From Nocardioides sp. (GTDB lineage Bacteria; Actinomycetota; Actinomycetes; Propionibacteriales; Nocardioidaceae), in assembly GCF_030019515.1 (NCBI RefSeq), contig NZ_JASEEQ010000022.1, positions 1 to 32,538 on the forward strand: 32,538 nt of DNA, read 5' to 3'. Below are positions 16,736-25,116 of the stretch, piece by piece. Positions within the stretch are counted from its first letter, which is position 1. Each line of letters opens with the position of its first letter. The notes beneath the pieces were generated by a model. The model did not search any database. It was not told the origin of the DNA and worked only from the letters and a program-made list of their open reading frames with translations. A program made the position numbers and the translations under genes.

Positions 16736-17833
16736 TCACCCATCGCTGAGTTCGCCCGCCGCTTTGCGCATCTGAGAGATGGCATGGTCTTCGTCTCTGG
16801 GGAGCGTCGCGACGAGCTCATTCACCCGTCGCCAGCGGTCGAACGTCGCTGCGTCGCTACGGCCGGCCGCAGCCAGCGCCGACCACGTGTCCGCGCAGCG
16901 CAGGAGCGCGGTTCCGGCCTTCGCCATCTCAGCGGACCCCGTTAGCCGAGCCACGTCGGCACAGAAATGTGCCTGCAACCGGCGGAACAGGCCGCCGCCG
17001 GTCCCTGCCTTCTCCACAAAGGCGTGGAGTGAACGCAGCGCGACGTCTAGTTCCGGTTCGGGCATGAGCCCCGGCCACCGGTCGACATCCTCGGCGAATA
17101 CCGCGACTCCACTGATCCCCGCAGCAGCAACGGCATCCGGCGGCAGCGCCGACGTATCCGGGATAATCGCGGTTACCGGCGCTTGCATGTTCTCGACCGA
17201 GGCGACGAGGGCCGAAGCCGCGGTCGGGCGGAGACCGGGCAGGCTCTGGGGCCAGTTCACGAAGTACGTGGTGTGCCTCGTGGGCACGGGGAACGACCGT
17301 GACGCGCGCGCCCGCGCAAGAGCCTCGTAGGAGACTTCCTGCACCTCGGCTCGGTCGTTGTCCACCACAAAAGCCTTCTCCGTCTCGTCGTCATAACCGA
17401 TCACGACGATGTCATGCCGACTCATCTGAAGGCGGACATTGAGGTAGGGCAGCTCAGCAATGTCCGCCCACATCAGCACGGGACGGCCTCGCTGGAGCTC
17501 CCTGCGGACCCAGCCCCAACCGGTCACGGGGTCGTCGGTGCCACGGACGTCGACCTCTGCACCGAGCCTCGAAAGAAGGTCGACCTCAAGGTCGCTGCTA
17601 CGCCCGACGAAGTAGATGGGCGGGGTGAGAGCCGGCACGCGCAGATAGGTGAAACCCAGACCGCCGCCCATCCCGAAGACCAGACCTTCGCTCGGTACCT
17701 CCTCCCAGCCGAGACCGGCCCACTCCAGGAGGTCTCTCAGCGCTCCGGAACCGCAATGACCGGCCTCGCGGTGGGGATAGTCCAGCAGGATCCGCCGCGG
17801 CTCCGGCTGTCGGGGCAGGAACTCAGCTGACAT
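16736..17833 (-). CDS. BtrH_N / DUF4872 domain protein
   Basis: 365-residue protein matching the BtrH N-terminal domain followed by a DUF4872-like region. BtrH itself transfers an acyl group from a carrier protein during butirosin synthesis through a papain-like fold. Visible likely catalytic residues are C27 in G-H-C-G-S-G and H140 in S-R-H-D-I-V-V-I-G-Y-D, with D158/D160 in V-V-D-N-D. The G-M-G-G-G-L-G-F motif (54-61) is characteristic. The C-terminal half is helical. ATG 17833 has AGGAG 5-6 bases upstream, and a longer in-frame leader to 17923 is not needed. It is the last gene of the minus-strand run that begins with the CYP153 ferredoxin, 133 bases after a TetR gene. Its acyl donor and acceptor here are unknown. 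Confidence 0.82.
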   Translation of the reverse strand: MSAEFLPRQPEPRRILLDYPHREAGHCGSGALRDLLEWAGLGWEEVPSEGLVFGMGGGLGFTYLRVPALTPPIYFVGRSSDLEVDLLSRLGAEVDVRGTDDPVTGWGWVRRELQRGRPVLMWADIAELPYLNVRLQMSRHDIVVIGYDDETEKAFVVDNDRAEVQEVSYEALARARASRSFPVPTRHTTYFVNWPQSLPGLRPTAASALVASVENMQAPVTAIIPDTSALPPDAVAAAGISGVAVFAEDVDRWPGLMPEPELDVALRSLHAFVEKAGTGGGLFRRLQAHFCADVARLTGSAEMAKAGTALLRCADTWSALAAAGRSDAATFDRWRRVNELVATLPRDEDHAISQMRKAAGELSDG

Positions 17834-17966
17834 GGCAACTCCTGGATGGGCTCGCAGCGCTCTGTGCGTACGCCGGTGGGTCGGGCGCGGCGGGTTCCGC
17901 GACTCTACATTTCGCTGAGGCACGCAGGGGCTCGCGGTCGACGGCGGTCGTGAGGGCTGGTGCAGG

Positions 17967-18578
17967 TCACGATTCGAGGGACAGGAACCGGACGGCGACG
18001 TCGGAGATCTTGCGCGCCGTCGCGGTTCGGTCCCACTTGGGGAGCGCCAGATGACTGACCGTCAGGCGCACCATGGTGTCGGCCGCGTCGACGACGTCGT
18101 CTGGGGGAAGACTCGGGTAACTCTTCGCCACCCATGCGGCTAGGGTGTCGGAGGCGAGGTCGAGAAGCCGCGCGGATGTCGTGAGCAGCGGGAGCATCCC
18201 TGTGGACGGCTGACTGCCCGCATCCAGGTCTCGGTTGGAGATGAGCACTGCCTTGAGCAGGGGGCTGCGCTCGGCCTCGATCAAGGTGTAGTCGACGGCT
18301 GCTGCGATGCCGCGTTTCGCATCGCCGATGTGTGCCTCCAGCGCCTTCTGGATGCCCTCCAGGAAGCGCGAGGCCTCGCGGAGCACGAGGGCTTCTCCAA
18401 GGCCGGCCTTGTCACCGAACTCCTTGTAGAGCGCCGCTCGCGACACCCCGGCACGATGCGCCACCTCTCCCATGCGCACCCGGTCCCAGCCGCGGTCGAC
18501 GATCAGGTCGTGGGCAGCCTCGAGGACAGCGGCGCGCATGTGCTCCCTGAACCGTTCGCGCATGGAGGGTCCCCGCAT
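17967..18578 (-). CDS. TetR-family transcriptional regulator
   Basis: 203-residue TetR regulator from ATG 18578; ATG 18563 and GTG 18635 are alternatives, the last overlapping the acyltransferase stop by 16 bases. The helix-turn-helix is V-R-M-G-E-V-A-H-R-A-G-V-S-R-A-A-L-Y-K-E-F, followed by G-D-K-A-G-L. No start has a strong ribosome site, so translation may be coupled to the acyltransferase. It sits between the acyltransferase and the BtrH-like gene and may control the whole alkane cluster or only the BtrH-like gene. Confidence 0.88.
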   Translation of the reverse strand: MRGPSMRERFREHMRAAVLEAAHDLIVDRGWDRVRMGEVAHRAGVSRAALYKEFGDKAGLGEALVLREASRFLEGIQKALEAHIGDAKRGIAAAVDYTLIEAERSPLLKAVLISNRDLDAGSQPSTGMLPLLTTSARLLDLASDTLAAWVAKSYPSLPPDDVVDAADTMVRLTVSHLALPKWDRTATARKISDVAVRFLSLES

Positions 18579-18619
18579 GTCAGAGAGGTTAGCGATTCGT
18601 GTCTCGCGACCGACTCGCG

Positions 18620-19408
18620 TCACTGACCTGGACACGCCCGCACGCTCCTAGCGTGCTCGTGGGCCAGTTGGTCGACCATGACGGCGAGGGTGTCCTGAAG
18701 CCTCTGCACCCCTACAGCGACTGCCGTCGCCCTCGGCAACTCTCGGAGGTCCTCGAGTTGCACCGGGTCCCCGACCAGCAGGGTGACCCGACGACGGCGG
18801 CGGCCCAGCACCACCCTCCCTTCGTAGGCTGGCACGATCGCCTGCACGCCCCATTGAGCAACGGGAATCAATGGAGCCGACGTCTCGAGTGCGATGCGGA
18901 CAGCACCCGACCTGAGCGACATCAGACGTCCATCCGGTCGCTTTGTGATCGATCCTTCCGGATACACCACGACAAGAGCGCCACGCTCCACGGCTTCGAC
19001 CGCGGCACGGATCCCTGACCGGCCGTCGGACCGATCGACCTCGACGTGGCCGGCCGACCGGAACCACCAGCCGACTGCTCTACTTTGAAACAGGCTCGCC
19101 TTGGCCATGAACCGGGGGGTCCGGCCCTGGGCGAGGATCATCTCCCCCAGGAACAGCGGGTCGGCCTGGGAGACATGGTTGGCCGCCAGCACCGCGCCTC
19201 CCGACCCGGGCAGGCGCTCCGTACCGCGCCAGTCCGCTCTCCTGCCCAGCAGCAGCAGCGGTTTGCAGACGAGCAACGCCAGCCACCACGCAGGCCCGCG
19301 GGCGTCTCTGGGGACGCCTCTCGCGCCCGCGGACCGACCCGAGTCACGCAAGTCCGGAACGATACGCAGGACTCCCATCGCCGTCCAGACCGTCGACCTC
19401 CAAGCCAT
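18620..19408 (-). CDS. 1-acyl-glycerol-3-phosphate acyltransferase-like protein (PlsC family)
   Basis: 262-residue membrane-associated acyltransferase of the PlsC/LPLAT family. The catalytic H-x4-D motif reads N-H78-V-S-Q-A-D83-P, and the substrate-binding motif reads V-Y-P-E151-G-S-I-T-K. The spacing is normal. A hydrophobic stretch near residues 40-54 could anchor it. ATG 19408 follows GAGGTGAG. It lies 62 bases after the ferredoxin reductase gene on the same strand, so it is probably co-transcribed with the CYP153 system. It may place hydroxylated or alkane-derived acyl chains into lipids, which is inference from position only. Confidence 0.85.
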   Translation of the reverse strand: MAWRSTVWTAMGVLRIVPDLRDSGRSAGARGVPRDARGPAWWLALLVCKPLLLLGRRADWRGTERLPGSGGAVLAANHVSQADPLFLGEMILAQGRTPRFMAKASLFQSRAVGWWFRSAGHVEVDRSDGRSGIRAAVEAVERGALVVVYPEGSITKRPDGRLMSLRSGAVRIALETSAPLIPVAQWGVQAIVPAYEGRVVLGRRRRRVTLLVGDPVQLEDLRELPRATAVAVGVQRLQDTLAVMVDQLAHEHARSVRACPGQ

Positions 19409-19470
19409 CCTTGCTCACCTCGGCGGGCAATGGCTCGATGGTGACCACGACCAGCGGTCACTGCGGCTTC

Positions 19471-20673
19471 TCACACCGCCACCTCCGCTGTCAGGGCGGC
19501 CATGTCGGCCGCAGTCCCCTGGGTGAGCATGCGTTTGGTGGTCATGAAGTCCCGGGGACGGTTGACACAGTCAGCAGCTATCGGCTCGCCCTTCCGGAGG
19601 TAGTAGCAGGTGAAGTCGCGGTCACGGGTCGGGTCACCGCTCATGACGATGTCGTCATAGGCGGTGTTGAGTCCCGCGATCTGGAGCTTGAGGTCATACT
19701 GGTCCGACCAGAACCACGGGAGCGCCGCCACCTCCTTGTCATTTCCACAGATAGTCGCCGCTGCCACCTTGGCCTGCTCCACTGCACTCGGGACCGACTC
19801 CAGCCTGATTCGTCGGCCGTAGCGGGGGATGTCCTGCGACGTACAGTCCCCGGCCGCCACGATGTCAGGGTCACTGGTGCGGGCGTGGGCGTCGATGAGG
19901 ATCCCGTCGTCCACGACCAGGCCGGCTGCCTCGGCGAGTTCGGTGGTCGGCTCGATCCCGATCCCGACGATCACAAAGTCCGCTTGGACCGACTCGCCAC
20001 TGGCCAGCACCACCTCTCGCACGCGGGTGTCGCCGACCAGGGCCTCTACCGAGGCGTTCGTCCTCACGTCGACGCCCTCTTCTTGGTGGATCCGTGTGAA
20101 GAAGGCCGACACCTCAGGGGCAGTGACCCGCTCGAGGACCCGGTCTGCGGCCTCGAGGACCGTGACGTGGAGGCCCAACGAGCGCAGCGAGGCGGCGGTC
20201 TCCAGCCCGATGTACCCACCACCCACGATGACGGCGTTGCGCCCGGGGATCGCGTCCTCGCGGATCCGCTCCACCCCCGACGATTGACGCAGGTAGTGCA
20301 CCCCGTCGAGGTCGGCACCCTCGGCGCGGAGACGTCGGGGGTGCGCTCCCGTGCACAGAGCAAGAGCGTCATAGGACAAGCGGTCCCCGGTGCCGAGCAC
20401 GAGCTCGCCCGCCGGCCGGTCGATCTCCTGCACGCTGGCAGTCACGCGCTCGACGTCCTGCTTGACGTAGAAGTCCTCCGACCGGATGGCCAGCTCCTTC
20501 AGCGAGCACTTCCCGGCCAGATATGCCTTCGACAACGGAGGCCTTTGGTACGGCAGCGCCGACTCGTCACCGACCAGCACGATCTCACCCGACCAACCCT
20601 CTCGGCGGAGGCTGGTGACCAGCTGCACCCCGGCATGGCTGGCGCCGACCACCACCGCGCGCCCTGAGCTCAT
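19471..20673 (-). CDS. Ferredoxin reductase, FAD/NAD(P)H-dependent, for CYP153
   Basis: 400-residue flavoprotein of the rhodocoxin/putidaredoxin reductase type that passes electrons from NADH to the 2Fe-2S ferredoxin. The FAD-binding V-V-V-G-A-S-H-A-G is at residues 7-15, L-P-Y-Q-R-P-P-L-S-K is the family's flavin-contact segment, the NAD-binding V-I-V-G-G-G-Y-I-G-L is near 147-156, and the second FAD motif A-A-G-D-C is present. Its ATG overlaps the P450 TGA by four bases, indicating tight coupling. It completes a class I three-component P450 chain with the two genes upstream. Confidence 0.94.
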   Translation of the reverse strand: MSSGRAVVVGASHAGVQLVTSLRREGWSGEIVLVGDESALPYQRPPLSKAYLAGKCSLKELAIRSEDFYVKQDVERVTASVQEIDRPAGELVLGTGDRLSYDALALCTGAHPRRLRAEGADLDGVHYLRQSSGVERIREDAIPGRNAVIVGGGYIGLETAASLRSLGLHVTVLEAADRVLERVTAPEVSAFFTRIHQEEGVDVRTNASVEALVGDTRVREVVLASGESVQADFVIVGIGIEPTTELAEAAGLVVDDGILIDAHARTSDPDIVAAGDCTSQDIPRYGRRIRLESVPSAVEQAKVAAATICGNDKEVAALPWFWSDQYDLKLQIAGLNTAYDDIVMSGDPTRDRDFTCYYLRKGEPIAADCVNRPRDFMTTKRMLTQGTAADMAALTAEVAV

Positions 20674-22076
20674 CCGCTGCCCTTGGGGGTGAGCTCGACC
20701 ATCAGCTTGCTGATGCCGCGAACAAAGTTGGACTGCACGTACTGCGGCTCACCGACCACATCGATCCTCTCGAAGCGCGGGAGCAGCTCCTCCCAGAGGA
20801 TCCGCAGCTGCAGCTCGGCCAACCGGTTGCCCATGCACCGATGCACGCCGAAGCCGAAAGCGATGTGGTTGCGGGCGTTGCGACGGTCGATGATCAGCTC
20901 GTCCGGCCGCTCGAACACCGTCTCGTCGCGGTTGCCGGACGCGTACCACATCACCACCTTGTCGCCCTTGCGGATGAACTGACCGTTCAGCATGGTGTCG
21001 GTCTTCGCGATCCGCCGCATGTACGCGAGCGGCGTCTGCCAGCGGATGATCTCCGAGACCATGTTCGGGATCAGGTCCGGATTGGCCTTGAGCTTCTCGA
21101 ACTGGTCGGGGAACTGGTTGAGTGCAAGAACTCCGCCGCTCATCGAGTTGCGTGTGGTGTCGTTGCCGCCCACGATCAGCAGAACAAAGTTGCCGATGAA
21201 CTCCATCGGACGCTTGATCAGGTCCTTGGTGCTCTCATCGCTCTGCAGCATCGTGACCAGGTCGAACCCGGGCTCTTCGCCGGCCGCGAGCCGGGCGGCC
21301 TTGTCGTGCCAGAGTTCAGTGAGTCCTCGCGCCATCTCGAGCATGCCCCGGAACAGCTCGTCGTTGTCGGTAGTGGCCGGGCCGCCGTTGGTCTGCTCCA
21401 TCGAGGTTGCCAGGTCCGACCACTCGACGAGCTTGTGCCGCTCCTCGAAGGGGAAGTCCAACAGCGTGGCCAGCATGCGGGCGGTCAGTTCGATCGACAC
21501 CGTGCTCACCCAGTCGAACGGTTCGTTGACGGGCAGGTTGTCCAGGACGTCCCTGACGCGCTCGCGAATGAGGTCCTCCATCTCGTGGAGGTTCTTCGGT
21601 GCGACGACACCTTGTACGGCGCGCCGCTGTATGTCGTGCTTGGGCGGGTCCATGGCGATGAACATCGCGACGTCCATGAACCGCGGGGGTGTTCCGATGA
21701 CGATGAGAGGCTCGGCGGAGAAGACCTCGTGGTTCTTGTCCACCGCCATGATGTCGGCGTGACGCGTCACCGACCAGAACGGGCCGAAGGGACTGTGGGG
21801 CTGGTAGTGGACCGGAGCCTCGTTGCGCAGACGTTCGAAGTAGGACGCCCACCGCCCCTGTCGGTAGAGGAACGGGTTGCTGAGGTCGATCTCGGCGAGG
21901 GGGACCTCTTCGACCGGCGGGATCCGGGCCTCGACGAACATCGGCCCGTTCGCGCCGGTGACCCAACGCCGGCCCTTGTCGTAGAGGCGCGCGCCCTGGA
22001 TCTGTCGCTCCAGGGGGATGGCGGACTCCACCTTCGTTTTCACTGTTTCTGGGATCTTCACTTCTGGGAACTTCAT
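20670..22076 (-). CDS. Cytochrome P450 CYP153-type alkane hydroxylase
   Basis: 468-residue P450 closely resembling the CYP153 family, which hydroxylates the terminal carbon of medium-chain alkanes and related compounds. The I-helix V-G-G-N-D-T-T-R-N, K-helix E-I-I-R-W and heme loop F-G-F-G-V-H-R-C-M-G-N-R-L-A-E with axial Cys414 match that family. The basic N-terminal leader (V-K-I-P-E-T-V-K-T-K-V) is also typical. ATG 22076 has GGAGGG about 9 bases upstream, and the frame upstream to 22160 overlaps the ferredoxin gene and is not used. Gene order ferredoxin-P450-reductase, with overlap to the reductase, is a standard CYP153 operon. Substrate range is inferred from the family. Confidence 0.95.
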   Translation of the reverse strand: MKFPEVKIPETVKTKVESAIPLERQIQGARLYDKGRRWVTGANGPMFVEARIPPVEEVPLAEIDLSNPFLYRQGRWASYFERLRNEAPVHYQPHSPFGPFWSVTRHADIMAVDKNHEVFSAEPLIVIGTPPRFMDVAMFIAMDPPKHDIQRRAVQGVVAPKNLHEMEDLIRERVRDVLDNLPVNEPFDWVSTVSIELTARMLATLLDFPFEERHKLVEWSDLATSMEQTNGGPATTDNDELFRGMLEMARGLTELWHDKAARLAAGEEPGFDLVTMLQSDESTKDLIKRPMEFIGNFVLLIVGGNDTTRNSMSGGVLALNQFPDQFEKLKANPDLIPNMVSEIIRWQTPLAYMRRIAKTDTMLNGQFIRKGDKVVMWYASGNRDETVFERPDELIIDRRNARNHIAFGFGVHRCMGNRLAELQLRILWEELLPRFERIDVVGEPQYVQSNFVRGISKLMVELTPKGSG

Positions 22077-22093
22077 CGGGCTTGACCCTCCTG

Positions 22094-22414
22094 CTACATC
22101 TGGAACTCGGGCAACTGCACCGTCAAGCCGTCCCACGATTTGCAGACCTTGACTTGGCACGACAGGCGAGACGTCGGCTGTCGCTCGGGGTTCATCGACA
22201 GCATCTCCTCCTCCTCGGGACCGGACCGGCCGACCTTGTCGGCCCAGGCGCGATCAACGATCACGTGGCAGGTGCCGCATGCGGCCTCGCCGCCGCAGTC
22301 GGCATCGATGCCCGGGATGGCGTTGTTCGTCGCCACCTGCATCAGCGAGCTGCCCTCCTCGAGCGGGGCCTCGTGCTGCTCCCCATCGTGCGACATGAAG
22401 GTGACCACTGCCAT
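22094..22414 (-). CDS. 2Fe-2S ferredoxin for CYP153
   Basis: 106-residue adrenodoxin/putidaredoxin-type ferredoxin. The cluster ligands are C40, C46, C49 and C86 in the pattern C-x5-C-x2-C-x36-C, inside D-C-G-G-E-A-A-C-G-T-C-H. It carries electrons from the reductase to the P450 that starts 17 bases downstream. ATG 22414 is chosen with GGAG 8 bases upstream; an in-frame TTG at 22420 is less likely. It is the first gene of the operon and divergent from the AraC regulator. Confidence 0.95.
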   Translation of the reverse strand: MAVVTFMSHDGEQHEAPLEEGSSLMQVATNNAIPGIDADCGGEAACGTCHVIVDRAWADKVGRSGPEEEEMLSMNPERQPTSRLSCQVKVCKSWDGLTVQLPEFQM

Positions 22415-22429
22415 CGACAATTCTCCTAC

Positions 22430-22486
22430 CTTTGCCTACCGGATAGACGTTTCGATGATGATTGTTGTCGACTGTCCCCGGCAAAG
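22430..22486. promoter_or_regulatory. Candidate AraC regulatory region with inverted repeat
   Basis: The 125-base divergent region between the ferredoxin and AraC genes holds CTTTGCC (22430-22436) and its exact reverse complement GGCAAAG (22480-22486), 43 bases apart. This could be a pair of regulator half-sites. No convincing -35/-10 pair stands out. Confidence 0.35.
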
Positions 22487-22539
22487 CCATGTCGTATCGT
22501 GTCAGTATGTTGTGAATTCGGATCACGTGAGGATTGCCT

Positions 22540-23550
22540 GTGAGGACAGACGAGCCAGGCGTCCCGTCGCTGGCCTTCGTGCAACTGCTGAGCAGTCCGG
22601 CGATCGACGCGGACGCCGTCGAGCGTTTTCGCGTCATCATGGCGCGCGAGGGAACCGGTGAGCTGGCTCTCATCCGGACCCAGGGCGAGGCACCGCTGCG
22701 ATGGTTCCGCGAGGTCTATCCCGACCTCGACATCGAGCAGGCCACCCGGCTCGGGATCGCCTGCGCAGAACACGCGCAGCTCACATCCTTCGGACCGTTG
22801 AGTGTCCCGTTGGTCAGCGCGTGCACCGTCGAAGAAGTCGTGGAGCTGCTGACCTATCTGCCCTTGATCACCAACGCGGTCACCACGCAGTTCCAACCGC
22901 AGCAGGACGACCTGACGATCCGGCTGTCGGGGAACGCAGGCGACCCCGATCTCGACTGTCTGGTCGTCACCTACTGCGGACTGGCACTCCTACGGCTGAT
23001 CGACCTGGTGGTCGTCGAGGCCTCGGAGGCAACCATGCACAGCCACTGGCCGGAGCCGAGCGTGCTACCCCGAGAGGCCGCGAGCCGGTCCCGGCTCGAG
23101 TTCGACGCCCCCTTCTCCTACCTGCACATGCCCGCGAGGACGCTTCAGGCTGCCTGCCGCTTCCCCGACCCGATCTCCTACGAACTCGCCGTCACCGAGC
23201 TCCAGCAGGCGCTCGCGTGCCGAGCCGACACCCCGGAGTTCACCCGCAGAGTCTGGGCGTTGCTCGACGACGGGTCCGGGGCAAGGACGATCCAGTCCGT
23301 CGCGGACGAGTTCTCGATGTCCTCGAGCACCCTGAAACGGCGCCTCGCCGCTGAGGGGACCAGTTTCCGCGAGCTGCTGCAGCAGTCGATGGTCGACCGC
23401 GCCAGGAAGCGGCTTCTCGACCCCTCCACGTCGGTCGGCGAGGTCGCCAACGAGCTGGGCTACAGCGATCTCACCAACTTCTCGCACGCCTTCAAGAAAT
23501 GGACCGGCAGCTCACCGAGCCACTTCCGACGTGAGCACGAGGTCCGTTGA
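22540..23550 (+). CDS. AraC-family regulator of the CYP153 operon
   Basis: 336-residue AraC regulator with an N-terminal Arabinose_bd/OruR-type sensor domain (about 10-200) and a C-terminal double helix-turn-helix: T-I-Q-S-V-A-D-E-F-S-M-S-S-S-T-L-K-R-R-L, then V-G-E-V-A-N-E-L-G-Y-S-D-L-T-N-F-S-H-A-F-K-K-W-T-G. GTG 22540 is chosen because GAGG lies 7 bases upstream; a TTG at 22534 is too close to that site. It is divergent from the ferredoxin-CYP153 operon. AraC activators control CYP153 operons in other alkane-degrading actinobacteria, so it probably activates this one in response to an alkane or its oxidation product. Confidence 0.92.
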   Translation: MRTDEPGVPSLAFVQLLSSPAIDADAVERFRVIMAREGTGELALIRTQGEAPLRWFREVYPDLDIEQATRLGIACAEHAQLTSFGPLSVPLVSACTVEEVVELLTYLPLITNAVTTQFQPQQDDLTIRLSGNAGDPDLDCLVVTYCGLALLRLIDLVVVEASEATMHSHWPEPSVLPREAASRSRLEFDAPFSYLHMPARTLQAACRFPDPISYELAVTELQQALACRADTPEFTRRVWALLDDGSGARTIQSVADEFSMSSSTLKRRLAAEGTSFRELLQQSMVDRARKRLLDPSTSVGEVANELGYSDLTNFSHAFKKWTGSSPSHFRREHEVR

Positions 23551-23561
23551 GGCGAGAGTGC

Positions 23562-24333
23562 TCAGTCCGAGCTTCCTGACGGGTCCACGGGTGCATGCTC
23601 GCCGGCCTCCCCGGCGTTCCCAGGACCAATGAAGGCGTCGTCGGCAAGCCCGACGCCGGGGGCCATGCGGCCGTAGGTCTGCTCGAGGGCCGTCTGGATC
23701 CGGTCCAGCGGGAGGTCGTCGAAGCTGCCGTGGTCCCGCACGTACTCCATGTGCCGGGTGCCGTCGGAGGGTGAAGGCGTGCATGAGCGCGTCGCTCTGT
23801 CCGTCGAAGTCCACCGGGGGCACGTCGAAGCGCTCGCACAGCTCGACATTGAAGGCCGGCGTCGCCTTCATCCATCGCCCGTCGAGGTGGACGCTGCAGT
23901 ACCCGTGGTACACGAACAGGTCCGTGCCACCCATGACGGCCCGTAAGGTGTCGGTCTGCAGGTGGTTGCGGACGTCAGCGAAGCCCAGCCGGGCGGGGAT
24001 GCCCACGGCCCGCAGCACCGCGGTCAGAAGCACCGCCTTGGGAACGCAGTAGGCGCGGCCCGCCTCGAGCACGTAGCTCGCCCGGTAGTGCGCAGGATCT
24101 CGGGACACCGAGTAGGGGTCGTACCAGACCCTGTCCCGGACCGCTGCGAAGAGGAGGCTCGCTCGCTCACGAGGGCTCGACGCGCCGGCGATCACCTGCT
24201 CGGTGAAGTCGCGCACCGAAGCGCTGTCGTGATCAAGGAAGAAGGTCGCTCGAGGTGCGGTCCCGCGGTCGGCGTCATCGCCGCCGCCAGTGGGCATTGC
24301 TACTACGAGCAGGGCAGTCCCTTCTTGAGCCAT
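23562..24333 (-). pseudogene. Transglutaminase-like protein, one-base frameshift
   Basis: Transglutaminase/protease-like fold. From ATG 24333 the frame has A-Y-C96-V-P-K-A-V-L-L-T-A-V-L-R-A-V-G-I-P-A-R-L and Y-H143-G-Y-C-S-V-H-L-D-G-R-W, the Cys and His of the family's triad. After H-A-F-T-L (about codon 187, near 23762-23772) the frame becomes an Arg/Pro-rich tail that would run on to 23512, across the AraC 3' end. The neighbouring frame continues naturally as D-G-T-R-H-M-E-Y-V-R-D-H-G-S-F-D-D-L and stops at TGA 23562, just clear of AraC. Dropping one base in the CCCTCCG run repairs it to about 256 residues. The catalytic core precedes the shift. Either a recent mutation or an assembly error. 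Confidence 0.72.
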
Positions 24334-24547
24334 GCCTCGTCACGGTGATCGGCGGGCTGCAGACCGATAGTGAGCCACACCAGAACAGCCGGTGGGCAGC
24401 CGCGTGGAGAGCTCCCCGCCGATCACCTGGACCGAGTCTGGCCAGACACCGGCCCTACGGGAATCGTCTAGTAGCCGCGAAGGTCGCACTCACCCGGACT
24501 TCGCCCGTCGCGGTCGCGAGGTGGGTGGGTCGTGGCAGTCTGAAGCT

Positions 24548-24646
24548 GTGACCGAGCAGGATCCGTGGGTAGAGGCTGAGACTTACACCTGGGAGCAGGA
24601 CATGCGACGGGAGTTGGCCGACTCCGCGAGCGGCGAAGATGCCTGA
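24548..24646 (+). CDS. Short ORF overlapping the next one
   Basis: A 32-residue acidic peptide from GTG 24548 (V-T-E-Q-D-P-W-V-E-A-E-T-Y-T-W-E-Q-D-M). Its stop overlaps the ATG of the next ORF by eight bases. No clear ribosome site and no known family. The acidic, Trp/Tyr-containing composition is unlike random GC-rich DNA. Confidence 0.35.
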   Translation: MTEQDPWVEAETYTWEQDMRRELADSASGEDA

Positions 24647-24833
24647 GCCGCCGTGGCCAAGCCCGGACAACCCGATGCTGGCCGCGTTGCTGCACGACGC
24701 TGGCAAGAACGTCGACGCTCTCGGCGTAGACGCCGCGTTCATCCAGTTAGCGACGCACTGTTGGTTCGAGGGCGGGATTGAGGCCTACGACCGTGGCCAG
24801 CGCGATGCTCGCGGAGCGCCCGCCGAAGGCTGA
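24639..24833 (+). CDS. Small hypothetical protein
   Basis: 64-residue protein (P-D-N-P-M-L-A-A-L-L-H-D-A-G-K-N-V, then F-I-Q-L-A-T-H-C-W-F-E-G-G-I-E-A-Y). Composition and amphipathic pattern look like a real helical protein. It begins inside the preceding short ORF with an eight-base overlap, which suggests coupled translation. Such overlapping small genes are common in phage-derived DNA. Function unknown. Confidence 0.45.
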   Translation: MPEPPWPSPDNPMLAALLHDAGKNVDALGVDAAFIQLATHCWFEGGIEAYDRGQRDARGAPAEG

Positions 24834-25052
24834 CAGGGGATTCGACCCGGTACCACTTACGGTCCACATTGGGCCCGCGCTACTCGGTGCCAGGCGGGTA
24901 TCCTGAGATCGGACGCGAGGGCGCATCCCTCACCACACCGTGCGAATCGGTAGCTTCCGATCCAGGACCGAAGTAGTCGCGACGCCCTCGACGGCGTCCA
25001 GAGGCTTTCGGTTCAAATCTCCGGGCATGAAAGCACTTGACTTGACCGAAGA

Positions 25053-25085
25053 AGGGAGTCTCGGGTCGATGGCCCGAGACTCCCT
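25053..25085. terminator. Strong intrinsic-type hairpin
   Basis: Perfect 13-bp stem: AGGGAGTCTCGGG (25053-25065) pairs with CCCGAGACTCCCT (25073-25085) around a 7-base loop. It lies between converging transcription units and could terminate either. No long T-run follows on either strand, as is common in actinobacteria. Confidence 0.75.
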
Positions 25086-25116
25086 GGCTGTCACACGGGT
25101 TGCGACTCACGTGGAA

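Noticed and set aside
19411..20667. 418-codon open frame opposite the ferredoxin reductase gene
   Set aside because: It is antisense to a clear reductase gene, rich in Arg, His and Asp with no domain, and arises from codon bias in GC-rich DNA. The same applies to the frames at 20841-22085, 27907-28785 and 29430-30377.
24934..25035. Possible complete tRNA ending at GGTTCAAATCTCCGGGC
   Set aside because: The T-stem bases do not pair, no matching acceptor 5' strand was found upstream, and no cloverleaf could be drawn. Kept only as a motif note.
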